The translations under genes and the position numbers were made by a program. This document shows, in pieces, positions 30,495 to 40,525 of a stretch of 64,000 nt of DNA. Under the pieces are notes generated by a model. The model was not told the origin of the DNA. It was given only the letters and a program-made list of their open reading frames with translations, and searched no databases. Each line of letters begins with the position of its first letter. Position 1 is the first letter of the stretch. This DNA is from Calothrix sp. NIES-4101 (GTDB lineage Bacteria; Cyanobacteriota; Cyanobacteriia; Cyanobacteriales; Nostocaceae), in the NCBI GenBank assembly GCA_004296455.1, contig AP018280.1:1240001-1304000 (forward strand), read 5' to 3'.

Positions 30495-30979
30495 ATGTGG
30501 GGTACTTAGTCATAAGCATCTATTGTGACGATTATCATTGGTAAATTTGCAAAATTGCCATGCTCACCCAATATTTGATTTATTCAGACTACTAAGCTCA
30601 AAAATATCTAAAAGTTCTAGCTATTATGAGGCGATTTATAAACTAGATTAGCAGACCAAAACAAAGCTATTTCTGGGATTGAAGCCATAATCCTACTTGT
30701 TTGCTGAAAAATCTAGTTTTTCTCCACGAGATAAGTAAAATTACCAATCACCAATAAAAATTCTGAATCGAAATAGATCAAAAGCATTAGTCCGATTTCC
30801 TAAGCCCGATTTTTAAAAATACACATATTTGACAATGAATACAATGTTTAGGTTTTGGAGGGAAATGCCAACCCTAGAAATTCCCTTAGGGACAACCTTT
30901 GTTAAGTAAAAACCACATTAAAACAGAATTAATAAACACATTCTTTACTTGGTTTATTTGTACTAAAAAGCCCGTTTAG

Positions 30980-31034
30980 TTGCTTATTCCCGAAAGGGAC
31001 ATATATAATATCGCAGCTTTCAACAAAAGCTGTT
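30980..31034 (+). promoter_or_regulatory. Promoter and leader hairpin of atpD-atpC
   Basis: TTGCTT (30980-30985) and TATAAT (31004-31009), 18 bp apart, form a good sigma-70-type promoter. A short stem CAGCTTT/AAAGCTG (31014-31032) follows at the predicted transcript start, where it would protect the 5' end. The leader to the atpD ATG is about 145 nt. Confidence 0.65.
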
Positions 31035-31153
31035 CTTCTTAAGAATCAATTTATCCCCAAGAGTGATGCCGTTCAGTGCTACTCTGGAAGATGAATATAG
31101 CTTGAACTCAAGCCTAAATAAGACCCTATCTGAAAAATAGCTTCAATCAATAG

Positions 31154-32611
<1,458 letters not shown>

Positions 32612-32613
32612 TT

Positions 32614-32778
32614 AGTTAATAGTTGATAGTTAATAGTTAGTGGTTAATAGTTAATAGTTAGGTGGTTGGTGGTTAATGGTTAGTTGAGAGAAGTAGCCAA
32701 TAACTAAATAGCTAATACCGAATAGATAACAATTAACCATTAACGATTAGCGATTAACCAATAACCGTTAACAACAGA
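32614..32778. repeat. Inverted pair of heptamer arrays between atpD and atpC
   Basis: Starting two bases after the atpD stop, 32614-32683 reads in perfect steps of seven: AGTTAAT, AGTTGAT, AGTTAAT, AGTTAGT, GGTTAAT, AGTTAAT, AGTTAGG, TGGTTGG, TGGTTAA, TGGTTAG. At 32730-32778 the complementary type follows: CAATTAA, CCATTAA, CGATTAG, CGATTAA, CCAATAA, CCGTTAA, CAACAGA. The two arrays are inverted relative to each other and could fold into a long mRNA hairpin between the beta and epsilon cistrons. These are STRR-type repeats. Confidence 0.85.
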
Positions 32779-32784
32779 CAAGAT

Positions 32785-33198
32785 ATGACATTAACTGTTC
32801 GCGTACTTTCCCCAGATAAAACAGTCTGGGATGCAGCTGCTGAGGAAGTGATTCTTCCTAGCACTACTGGACAACTTGGTATCCTGAGTGGACACGCGCC
32901 ATTACTTTCGGCATTGGATACTGGTGTAATGCGCGTACGTCCTAGCAAAAATCAACCTTGGATTGCGATCGCTCTACAGGGTGGTTTTGCTGAAGTTGAA
33001 GAAAATGAAGTGACGATTCTCGTCAATTCTGCTGAACGTGGTGATACGATTAACCTCGAAGAAGCACGCGCTGCATACAACGAAGCGGAAACTCGTTTAG
33101 GACAAGTTTCTGCTGACGATAAACAAGCTCAATTCCAAGCAACTCAAGCATATAAACGCGCTCGCGCTCGTTTTCAAGCTGCTGGTGGCATGGTTTAG
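32785..33198 (+). CDS. atpC: ATP synthase F1 subunit epsilon
   Basis: Central-stalk and inhibitory subunit of F1, 137 aa. The N-terminal beta-sandwich opens [30 protein letters not shown] with [14 protein letters not shown], the family signature; the C-terminal two-helix hairpin ([15 protein letters not shown]...) follows. It lies 173 nt after atpD, beyond the heptamer arrays, with no promoter visible between. It is called atpE in chloroplast nomenclature. Confidence 0.97.
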   Translation: MTLTVRVLSPDKTVWDAAAEEVILPSTTGQLGILSGHAPLLSALDTGVMRVRPSKNQPWIAIALQGGFAEVEENEVTILVNSAERGDTINLEEARAAYNEAETRLGQVSADDKQAQFQATQAYKRARARFQAAGGMV

Positions 33199-33210
33199 GT
33201 TTAGATAATC

Positions 33211-33240
33211 GGGGAAACATTTTTGCTTCCCCTTCTGCAT
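33211..33240 (+). terminator. Probable terminator of the atp operon
   Basis: GGGGAA (33211-33216) pairs with TTCCCC (33227-33232) just after the atpC stop codon. The following sequence (TTCTGCAT) has a weak T content, so termination may be partial. Confidence 0.45.
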
Positions 33241-33254
33241 CCCCTAATTTTTTT

Positions 33255-33500
33255 GGCTAAAACCAAGAGTTGGGGGATTCTCCCCCAAACCCCCGATTAG
33301 GGGGACGCAACCTAGGCTGTTGACTTTGTTGAAAATTAGGCGATTTTTGGTACTTTTGTTCGTAGCATTCAATCCCTCGTTAAAACCCAAGCAAAATAAA
33401 GGTTTCAGCCATTGTGACTATCCACGTTTTTTGCATGAACGAAATCCCAAAAAGGACACAGAGTCAACAGCCTAGACGCAACCGTCCCCCAAACCCCCTC
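33255..33500. mobile_element. MITE-like element nested in a C/G-run intergenic repeat
   Basis: The inner element, 33312-33475 (164 bp), has 18-bp terminal inverted repeats: CTAGGCTGTTGACTTTGT at the left and ACAGAGTCAACAGCCTAG at the right (one mismatch). ACGCAAC occurs directly outside both ends (33305-33311 and 33476-33482), a 7-bp target duplication. Removing it restores an interspersed palindromic repeat with runs GGGGG/CCCCC (33261-33304 and 33485 onward). There is no transposase. This is the whole content of the gap between atpC and the ABC-F gene. Confidence 0.8.
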
Positions 33501-33588
33501 CAAATAAGAAATACAAAAATTTTTGAGTTCGAGGAATTGGAAGGCTTTGTAATTTAAATTGAAACAAAACTCTTAACCCGAACCCAGG

Positions 33589-35286
33589 TTACTTCTTCGC
33601 TTTTTCTTTGGCTTTTGCAGCCTTTGCAGCTTTCTTAGCAGCTTTTTCCGCTTCAATGTCTGCTATTTTTGCCGCTTCTTTTTCCTCTTCTAATTTACTG
33701 AGATAGTAGTGATAATCGCCTAAATAAACACGAAAATCACCGTCACGAATTTCGACTATTTTATTGGCTATTTGGGAGATAAAATAACGGTCGTGGGAGA
33801 CGACAATGACGCTACCATCATAGTTTTGTAGCGCCTCTTCCAGCATTTCTTTCGCGGGAATATCTAAATGGTTTGTCGGCTCATCTAAGATTAATAAATT
33901 CGCTGGACGTAGGAGCATTTTCGCCAGAGCTAAACGTGCTTTTTCGCCACCGCTCAATGCCGAAACATTTTTGAAAACTGTATCACCACTAAATAAGAAC
34001 TTACCTAAAAGTGTGCGAACTTGTTCATTATTCCAGTCGGGAACTTCATCATGAATAGTTTCCATCACACTTTTATTCAAATCTAAGGCTTCGGCTTGAT
34101 TCTGCTCAAAATAGCCAGGAATCACATTATGTTCTCCCAGTTTGGCGATACCTTCTGATGGTTGTTCCATGCCGGTAATCAAGCGTAGCAGTGTCGATTT
34201 ACCCGCACCATTGGGAGCCACAAAGGCAATGCGATCGCCACGTTCAACTAATAGATTCGCACCTAAAAATAGAATTTTGTCGTCATATACATGGGTCAAA
34301 TTCTTGATTTCCACAACCTCACGTCCACTACGAGGCGCTGGGGGAAATTGAAACCGTAAAGTTTTGACAGAACCTGTTGGTGCTTCAACACGTTCAATTT
34401 TATCAAGTTGTTTTTCGCGGCTTTTTGCTTGGGTGCTGCGGGTTGCACTAGCGCGAAATTTCTCCACAAAAGCTTGCTGCTTTTCAAGTTCCTTTTGCTG
34501 ACGTTCAAAAGCATTTAATTGTGCAGCTTGATTTTCAGCTTTTTGTTGTAGGTAAGCAGAATAATTACCCAGGTAAGTGCTAGAAACACCACGTTCAGTT
34601 TCGACAATCTGTGTACACAGGCGATCGAGAAATTCCCGGTCATGGGAAACTATTACCATCGGTGTCATCAGCTTTTTCAAATATTCTTCCAACCACTCAA
34701 TTGTCTCTAAATCAAGGTGGTTGGTAGGCTCGTCTAACAGCAACAAATCGGGTTCCTGTAACAAAATTTTACCTAAACCCATTCGCATTTGCCAGCCACC
34801 GCTAAATGCACTGACTAGACGTTCGCCATCTTCAATTTGAAAACCCATTTCGGGTAAAATCTTGCCAATGCGCGCATCTAAACCATATCCATCTAGCGCT
34901 TCAAACTGGCGTTGTAATTTATCTAATTTATGGATTAATTTATCGAGTTCCTCTGGCGATGCCTTTTCCATATCGCGCTGAACTTGTCCTAAGGCTAGTT
35001 GGACGGAGTTTGCTTCCTTAAATACCGTCCAAAATTCCTCGCTCACTGTGCGGCTAGGATCGACTTCAAACTCTTGGTTAAGATAAGCGATGTGTAAGCT
35101 TGTCGGACGAATAATTTCACCGGAAGTCGGTTCGATTTCGCCAGCAATTATCTTTAGCTGGGTAGACTTTCCCGCACCATTAACACCGACTAAGCCGATG
35201 CGATCGCCCGCTTTCACTTCCCAATTTACATCCTTGAGGACTTCACCAGTCGGGTAAATTTTGCTGATATGTTCGAGTCGCAGCAT
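33589..35286 (-). CDS. ABC-F family ATPase
   Basis: Soluble protein with two ATP-binding cassettes and no membrane domain, 565 aa. Walker A motifs are GVNGAGKST (near 34) and APNGAGKST (near 360); signatures are SGGWQMR and LSGGEKAR; Walker B motifs are LLLLDEPTNHLD and LLILDEPTNHLD. The linker between cassettes is Lys/Glu/Gln-rich and helical (the P-site interaction motif), and the C-terminus is an Ala/Lys-rich tail. ABC-F proteins act on the ribosome in translation or antibiotic protection; which subfamily applies is not decided here. Confidence 0.94.
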   Translation of the reverse strand: MLRLEHISKIYPTGEVLKDVNWEVKAGDRIGLVGVNGAGKSTQLKIIAGEIEPTSGEIIRPTSLHIAYLNQEFEVDPSRTVSEEFWTVFKEANSVQLALGQVQRDMEKASPEELDKLIHKLDKLQRQFEALDGYGLDARIGKILPEMGFQIEDGERLVSAFSGGWQMRMGLGKILLQEPDLLLLDEPTNHLDLETIEWLEEYLKKLMTPMVIVSHDREFLDRLCTQIVETERGVSSTYLGNYSAYLQQKAENQAAQLNAFERQQKELEKQQAFVEKFRASATRSTQAKSREKQLDKIERVEAPTGSVKTLRFQFPPAPRSGREVVEIKNLTHVYDDKILFLGANLLVERGDRIAFVAPNGAGKSTLLRLITGMEQPSEGIAKLGEHNVIPGYFEQNQAEALDLNKSVMETIHDEVPDWNNEQVRTLLGKFLFSGDTVFKNVSALSGGEKARLALAKMLLRPANLLILDEPTNHLDIPAKEMLEEALQNYDGSVIVVSHDRYFISQIANKIVEIRDGDFRVYLGDYHYYLSKLEEEKEAAKIADIEAEKAAKKAAKAAKAKEKAKK

Positions 35287-35462
35287 TCAATATCTCCAAG
35301 GTAATGATTTAGTTAAGTAGGGCGATTTCTCGCATCGTGTCCAATCTTAACAAAAATTAATGCCAAAGTTAGTAGAATAATTGACCTAAAAGCAAAAAAT
35401 TTTCCAAGATTTTTCTCAAGGCTGTTGTTTAGGTAAGAATACAATCCCGCAGGTTATTGTTT

Positions 35463-35945
35463 TTATTCATATCCATCGCGGACTTGGAGTAATTCGTCTT
35501 TAGGCAGACCTAATATGCGGGAAATTGGCGCGATTAAACTATCGTCAATATGTTCACCGGCATAGATGTTATTCAACTCTACAGGTGACAATTTAAAAGT
35601 ATCACAAAACTTAGTAAACTCCCGATCGCCTAAATCTAGCTCTTGTTGTCGCTCTTGGAGTAAGGCAGCCACTGCTAGGGTTCCGTATTTGGGGCGATCG
35701 CACATTTTCAAGTATTCATTAATCAGTGTTTTAACTTGATGAATATCGCCACCAGATTGACGAATTAAATCGGTACAAGCGGTTGTTAATGCTTTTTTTA
35801 ATAATTCATCTTCGTTCAGATGTTTAGTGATAGATTCAGAAAATTCTCTTTTGAAAAATCCCGCGATCGCACCTTGATAATAAACAGGCATATAAGCCTC
35901 ATGCCTTCCCACTTGCCAATCAGCAGATTCGTGACGTAAAGACAT
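35463..35945 (-). CDS. Hypothetical protein with a possible helix-turn-helix C-terminus
   Basis: A 160-aa soluble protein, family not recognised. It starts MSLRHESADWQVGRHEAYMP, and the middle is helical. The last ~45 residues (LSPVELNNIYAGEHIDDSLIAPISRILGLPKDELLQV) read like a Cro/XRE-type helix-turn-helix followed by a fifth helix. DNA binding is only suggested. The ATG at 35943-35945 is followed by an open frame with normal codon use. It lies between the ABC-F gene and the flavoprotein gene, all on the minus strand. Confidence 0.68.
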   Translation of the reverse strand: MSLRHESADWQVGRHEAYMPVYYQGAIAGFFKREFSESITKHLNEDELLKKALTTACTDLIRQSGGDIHQVKTLINEYLKMCDRPKYGTLAVAALLQERQQELDLGDREFTKFCDTFKLSPVELNNIYAGEHIDDSLIAPISRILGLPKDELLQVRDGYE

Positions 35946-36176
35946 ATATAGTTACACCTCTAATTCATGCTTATAACTGAAGCAAAACTCAAAAATCAGT
36001 AGTCAGAATATATAATTAATTTAGTTTCCTGATAATTGAGTGCCTCTGATAATTCCTCCATTCCTTTATTACATTCACATCCAGAAACGACAAGGGTAAA
36101 ATTTCTCAAATCATTAAACAATCAATTTTCTATTGCTGGGATGCGTGAGAAAACAAGTATTTCCTTCCCATCATAA

Positions 36177-37340
36177 TTATTTAAATTGCTGCATAAACCT
36201 TCTATCTAAGCAATCTTTCCACAACCATAATAAACGGCTTGGTGGCAAAGTAAAATTACCACGATTTGCGATTGCTTTCCCATCTCCAGTACCAATTAAG
36301 CTTAAGTATTTTGCTTGGGGAATATAAGGTTTTAGAGCTTTACCTAATACATAGCGTCGCAAATTAGCAAATAATGGTTTTCCTTGACGAACTGCAAATA
36401 CACCAGCTTTGGAACGGGGATAATTAACCATTGTCGCAATATCCCCTGTGGCAAATATATGGGGATGTGATAAAGATTGTAATTGTTCATTCACTAAGAT
36501 AAAGCCATTTTTGTCTGTCTTTACACCAGTTGTTTTTAACCATTGTGGTGCTGATGCTTGTGTTACCCAAAAAATGCGATCGCCTTCCCAAGTTAAGCCT
36601 GATTCACAATTTAAATGGAGTTTCTCTAATTTTTCAATCTTACAAACAGTTTCTTTTAAATTTAATTTAATCCCCTGTTGCAATAAAACTTTTGTTAACA
36701 AGTGGCGCATAAACAAATGATAACTTGGCATTAATTCTTGATCACGATGAAATAAATGTATTTCAATTTCTTGATTTTCATGCAAATTGAGATTATTTAA
36801 TTTTGCCCGCATTGCTAAAGCTAATTCAACACCACCAGCACCTCCTCCGACAATAGCAATACGAATTGGTGGAGAATAATGGATAATTTCACGACAAAAT
36901 TTATCCCATTCCCTCAGTAATATCGATACAGGTTTCGCTGGTATTGCATATTCTTTGGCACCAGGAACTGTAATTGTTGCAGGTGTGCTACCAATATCAA
37001 TTGATAAAATATCAAACTCTATCTCTGGAAGGTGAGTAGAAATGACTTTATTATTCTCCAAATCTAGATTAATTACTTCATCAATATATAATTTAGCCCC
37101 AGCAAAATTAGTTAGTTTTTCTAAGTTGATATGGCATTCATCATGAGTATAAAATCCAGCAATATGTCCCGGCAACATTCCTGAATAGGGAGTATCTCTA
37201 TTTTCTGTAATTAAGCTAAAATTAACGTTTGGTAATGGTTTGTCCGCGAGCGATCGTAGTAAAATAGCATGACTATGACCACCACCAAGTAAAACTATAT
37301 TTTTCTGTTTAGTTGTTGTTTTTGATGCATTTGATGTCAT
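36177..37340 (-). CDS. FAD/NAD(P)-dependent oxidoreductase of the SelD-associated type, without SelD
   Basis: Pyridine-nucleotide-disulfide-type flavoprotein related to NDH-2, 387 aa. The FAD motif LLGGGHSHAILLRSLADKP near 18-36 includes GHSHA, typical of the module fused to selenide-water dikinase SelD in many cyanobacteria. A second GxGxxG, IAIVGGGAGGVELA, is near 160, and HIFATGDIATM near 300 is the C-terminal FAD block. The protein stops at the point (LWKDCLDRRFMQQFK) where SelD would begin in the fusion, and no SelD-like sequence follows in any downstream frame. It may be a native stand-alone form or a truncated fusion. Confidence 0.85.
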   Translation of the reverse strand: MTSNASKTTTKQKNIVLLGGGHSHAILLRSLADKPLPNVNFSLITENRDTPYSGMLPGHIAGFYTHDECHINLEKLTNFAGAKLYIDEVINLDLENNKVISTHLPEIEFDILSIDIGSTPATITVPGAKEYAIPAKPVSILLREWDKFCREIIHYSPPIRIAIVGGGAGGVELALAMRAKLNNLNLHENQEIEIHLFHRDQELMPSYHLFMRHLLTKVLLQQGIKLNLKETVCKIEKLEKLHLNCESGLTWEGDRIFWVTQASAPQWLKTTGVKTDKNGFILVNEQLQSLSHPHIFATGDIATMVNYPRSKAGVFAVRQGKPLFANLRRYVLGKALKPYIPQAKYLSLIGTGDGKAIANRGNFTLPPSRLLWLWKDCLDRRFMQQFK

Positions 37341-37674
37341 GATAAATGTGAATACTCAATTATTGATAGAACAATATTTAGCCTCATAATATTTTCGGCT
37401 GATAACTTGTATATCTTTACCTTTTCGGCAAAGTTTGATAAATTGATATCCGGATAATTTTGACAATCTTTAATTTTTTTTAATATAATTTTATCCTCAT
37501 ATAAATTTTTTACGCTTACGGAAGCAATCTTGATGTCATAAATGATAATTGTTAGTCTCTATCCCACACCTAAGTATGCATCTACTAGATTTTGGTAAAG
37601 TTTTTACAAACTGTGATTCGCGAGTGGGTTGGCTGAAAAAAAGATAGATAAAACTGAAGTAAGAAAATCTGAGT
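37341..37674. other. Intergenic region, divergent promoters
   Basis: About 330 bp between the divergent flavoprotein and pentapeptide genes. It is AT-rich with no gene, no hairpin of note and no clear promoter consensus; start sites for both neighbours must lie here. Confidence 0.4.
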
Positions 37675-38370
37675 ATGATGCAGAGACAGACTTTTAAAAA
37701 TTCAATTAAATTCCTGGCTGCAAAGGAATTAAAAACTCGTTTACTGGCGATTTACGAGTTAGAGGAGATTCTGAGAACTTACCCAGGGTATTATTGGCAA
37801 GGAATGCAACTTCTTGCTAATTTTGTTCGCAGTCAAGCAAATATTCAGAGTCAGACGAGTTTTGGAAGTTCGGAATTATTAAATAATAGTCTAAGTCATC
37901 CTGCGAATACTAGCGCGAATACTAGTGCAAATATTAGTATAGATGTTCAAGCCGCACTCACAGTAATTGCCAGAAGAGATACAACACAGGATGTAGACAA
38001 CGAAATTCTTGATTTGAGTGAAGTTGATATTAGGGGAGTAAATTTAGATCATGGAAATTTGCAGCGAGTCAGTTTATACCGAAGCAACTTAGCTGGTGCT
38101 AGTTTAATTCGAGCTAATTTATGCGGTGCTGTATTGAGTGCAGCCAATTTTACAGGCGCTAATTTGAGCCAAGCAAACTTGTCACAAGCAATTTTAGGTG
38201 CTGCAAATTTAGTCGATACAAATCTGGAAGAGGCAAATTTATATCAAGCGAATTTATATCTGGCAAATTTACGTGGTGCCAATTTATATGGTACAAAATT
38301 AGACGGTACCAATCTCAGGGATGTAAATCTTTACAATACTATTCTCGGAGAAGTAATCTTAAACAAGTAG
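37675..38370 (+). CDS. Pentapeptide-repeat protein, short paralogue
   Basis: A 231-aa soluble protein. The N-terminal helical part (LKTRLLAIYELEEILRTYPGYYWQGMQLLANFVRSQA) and DVQAALTVIARRDT are shared with the next gene. From about residue 115 it consists of A(N/D)LxG-type pentapeptides that build a right-handed quadrilateral beta-helix. A Ser/Thr/Asn linker (PANTSANTSANIS) separates the two parts. It has no membrane anchor, unlike its neighbour. Two adjacent ATGs are present; 37675 is the first. Function unknown; such proteins usually act as binding scaffolds. Confidence 0.85.
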   Translation: MMQRQTFKNSIKFLAAKELKTRLLAIYELEEILRTYPGYYWQGMQLLANFVRSQANIQSQTSFGSSELLNNSLSHPANTSANTSANISIDVQAALTVIARRDTTQDVDNEILDLSEVDIRGVNLDHGNLQRVSLYRSNLAGASLIRANLCGAVLSAANFTGANLSQANLSQAILGAANLVDTNLEEANLYQANLYLANLRGANLYGTKLDGTNLRDVNLYNTILGEVILNK

Positions 38371-38679
38371 TGTTAGTAATTTCAATACTGAAGTATTATT
38401 AATTCACTCATAAAAAAATTATAGTTCAGTGTTCGGAAGACAAAATGCTTTTCTGATGCTGAATGCTGTATTTTTGAATATCCTCATCAGGTGTTGCTAC
38501 GGTTTTTTGGTATTAATTCGGTATCCATATCGAAGTATTACAATGCTTTGTCTCGTAAGATTGAACAATAGCATTGTTAGTAAAGCAAATTGGCAGATAT
38601 TGAAATTTTGAAATAAATGCTATACGCTTTTTCCCAATTGTCTACGTAGGAATGCTGTGTTTTGAGGAATACTTCTATT
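38371..38679. other. Intergenic region between pentapeptide genes
   Basis: About 310 bp, AT-rich, with no gene on either strand that I would support. The TTG at 38662 is in frame with the next gene but gives only six extra residues; GAGG at 38664-38667 more likely serves the ATG at 38680. Confidence 0.4.
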
Positions 38680-40014
38680 ATGTCTGCGAATAAGACAGAC
38701 GCTTTCAAAAGTAAGCTAGTTGCCATCGCTGCAATTTTTACTGTCTCACCAGGGTTGTTTTTCCTGCTTTTTACTAGAAATCGGCAGTTATCGGAATTAC
38801 AAAAGATCGAAGTTGCCAACCAAGCCTTGACAACTAGTGCAACCTTTTTTTTAGGGTTTGCCGTCATGCTGAATGCGTACTATGCTAGCAAACGAGCAGA
38901 AGCAATACGTAGAAATGCGATCGCGATCGAAAAAAGTAATGAAATTAACACGAAGAATACGCAAATAGCTCAAGAGCGTTTGGCTACAGAGCGATTTATG
39001 AATGCAATTACCCAGCTAGGGCACGAAAATGTGGCGACGCGCACGGGTGCTATTTACGTATTAGAAGGAGTTGCCCGCGAATCTTCCCAGCAAAACTGGA
39101 CTGTGATGCAAATATTAACAGCATTTGTCCGTGAAAACGCTGTAGTCCGTCATCTGCAATTAGAGACTGAAAATAAACAAACAAGAGTGCGTACGGATGT
39201 CCAGACAGCCCTTACCGTCATTGGTAGGCGGAACTCCCCTGAAGATGGGACAGGTAGTAAACTCGACCTCCGCAATACTGACATGCGTTGCGCTGACTTA
39301 CGGGGTGCTAACTTACAGCATTTGGATTTGCGTGGTTCTAACTTGAGTGAGGCTGATTTACGCGGTGCCGACTTAACTGAATCTGACCTTGATAATTGCC
39401 AGCTTCTTGGTTCCATTTTATACGATGTAAGTCTACATAAAGCCAGTTTGCGAAATGCAAATCTTAACTTAGCAAATCTCAATCGTGCGTGGATTTGCGG
39501 TGCCAACTTACAATCTGCGAATTTGTCAGGGGCAAATTTACGTGGTGCGAATTTATCAGGTGCGAATCTTTACAAAGCAGATTTGCGATCGGCTAATTTA
39601 AAATTGGCTAATTTATCGAAGGCAAAATTATTTTTGGCGAATTTACAAGGAGCAAAGCTTGGTAAAGCCAACCTGAATCATACAGGTTTGATGGGTGCGA
39701 ATTTGTATGGTGCAAATCTCAATGGAGCTAATTTACTGCAAGCAAATTTGAATGCAGCTAAATTACATCACAGCGAAGCATATTTTGCTAATTTTACAGC
39801 AGCCAGCCTCCGAGAAGCAGATTTATGTGGTGCAAATTTGATGGGTTGTAATTTCCAAAAAGCGATTCTGTGTGAAACAAATTTATCTGGTGCCAATTTA
39901 ATGGGGGCAAATTTATTTGGTGTTGATATTTGTGATGCGATATGGGATGGCGCAATTTTGACTGGTGCTAAAAATTTCGAGTACCAACAGATGAAAGTGG
40001 CGATGGGTGATTAG
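38680..40014 (+). CDS. Membrane-anchored pentapeptide-repeat protein
   Basis: A 444-aa protein. Two hydrophobic segments (LVAIAAIFTVSPGLFFLLF; ALTTSATFFLGFAVMLNAYY) at about 15-75 anchor it to the membrane. A charged helix follows, then the conserved block ERFMNAITQLGHENVATRTGAIYVLEGVARES and DVQTALTVIGRR. From about residue 190 there are roughly 45 A(N/D)Lxx pentapeptides forming a long beta-helix. The block before the repeats is homologous to the short paralogue upstream. The start at 38680 is preceded by GAGG. Role unknown. Confidence 0.88.
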   Translation: MSANKTDAFKSKLVAIAAIFTVSPGLFFLLFTRNRQLSELQKIEVANQALTTSATFFLGFAVMLNAYYASKRAEAIRRNAIAIEKSNEINTKNTQIAQERLATERFMNAITQLGHENVATRTGAIYVLEGVARESSQQNWTVMQILTAFVRENAVVRHLQLETENKQTRVRTDVQTALTVIGRRNSPEDGTGSKLDLRNTDMRCADLRGANLQHLDLRGSNLSEADLRGADLTESDLDNCQLLGSILYDVSLHKASLRNANLNLANLNRAWICGANLQSANLSGANLRGANLSGANLYKADLRSANLKLANLSKAKLFLANLQGAKLGKANLNHTGLMGANLYGANLNGANLLQANLNAAKLHHSEAYFANFTAASLREADLCGANLMGCNFQKAILCETNLSGANLMGANLFGVDICDAIWDGAILTGAKNFEYQQMKVAMGD

Positions 40015-40525
40015 TAATTGGTTATTTATTCAGGGTATCTACCAAACTTGAAGCTGTTAAATGATATTTAAATAATGTCCAGCCATTCAGAAAAAAAGCA
40101 AAGTAGCTGGATAGAGCCTGGGATATTAGGGCGAGGATTTTCCTTCATCAGAGAAAATACAGCATATGCAGCAATACTAAGGTACTGGAAAATTTGCCAT
40201 TGCTGAATCAGAGGATGATTGAGGTTGACTTGGAGACAAGGAGAAGCGGCAGGCGACACGGGATTATTTATATGCATATTCCCAAATCATCCAGCAATTA
40301 TGCAACGCCGAAAATTTATAGTAGTTGCCTGATTTATCTGTTGCAGATTTAACCTGTATAATAATCGCGGACAAGATGCCACTGTTGTCATAGTCGTGGG
40401 TGAGATACACCCAAAAATTATAAATTTTGGCACTGTTGAGCGTCGCTTGCATATCTAATGAATTTACTCTAATTATTTATAGACTTCGTGATAGACTTCG
40501 TGCAACTATCTGTAGAATATCTGAA
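40015..40525. other. Intergenic region upstream of the amino acid transporter
   Basis: About 510 bp. Two short minus-strand frames (40068-40277, 40264-40452) have no recognisable protein and are not called. TATAAT at 40357-40362 is a possible -10 for the transporter operon, but no good -35 is at the right distance and no NtcA site is seen. Confidence 0.4.

Noticed and set aside
40068-40452. Two small minus-strand frames before the amino acid transporter
   Set aside because: No conserved look, no ribosome binding sites, and the region resembles plain intergenic DNA.
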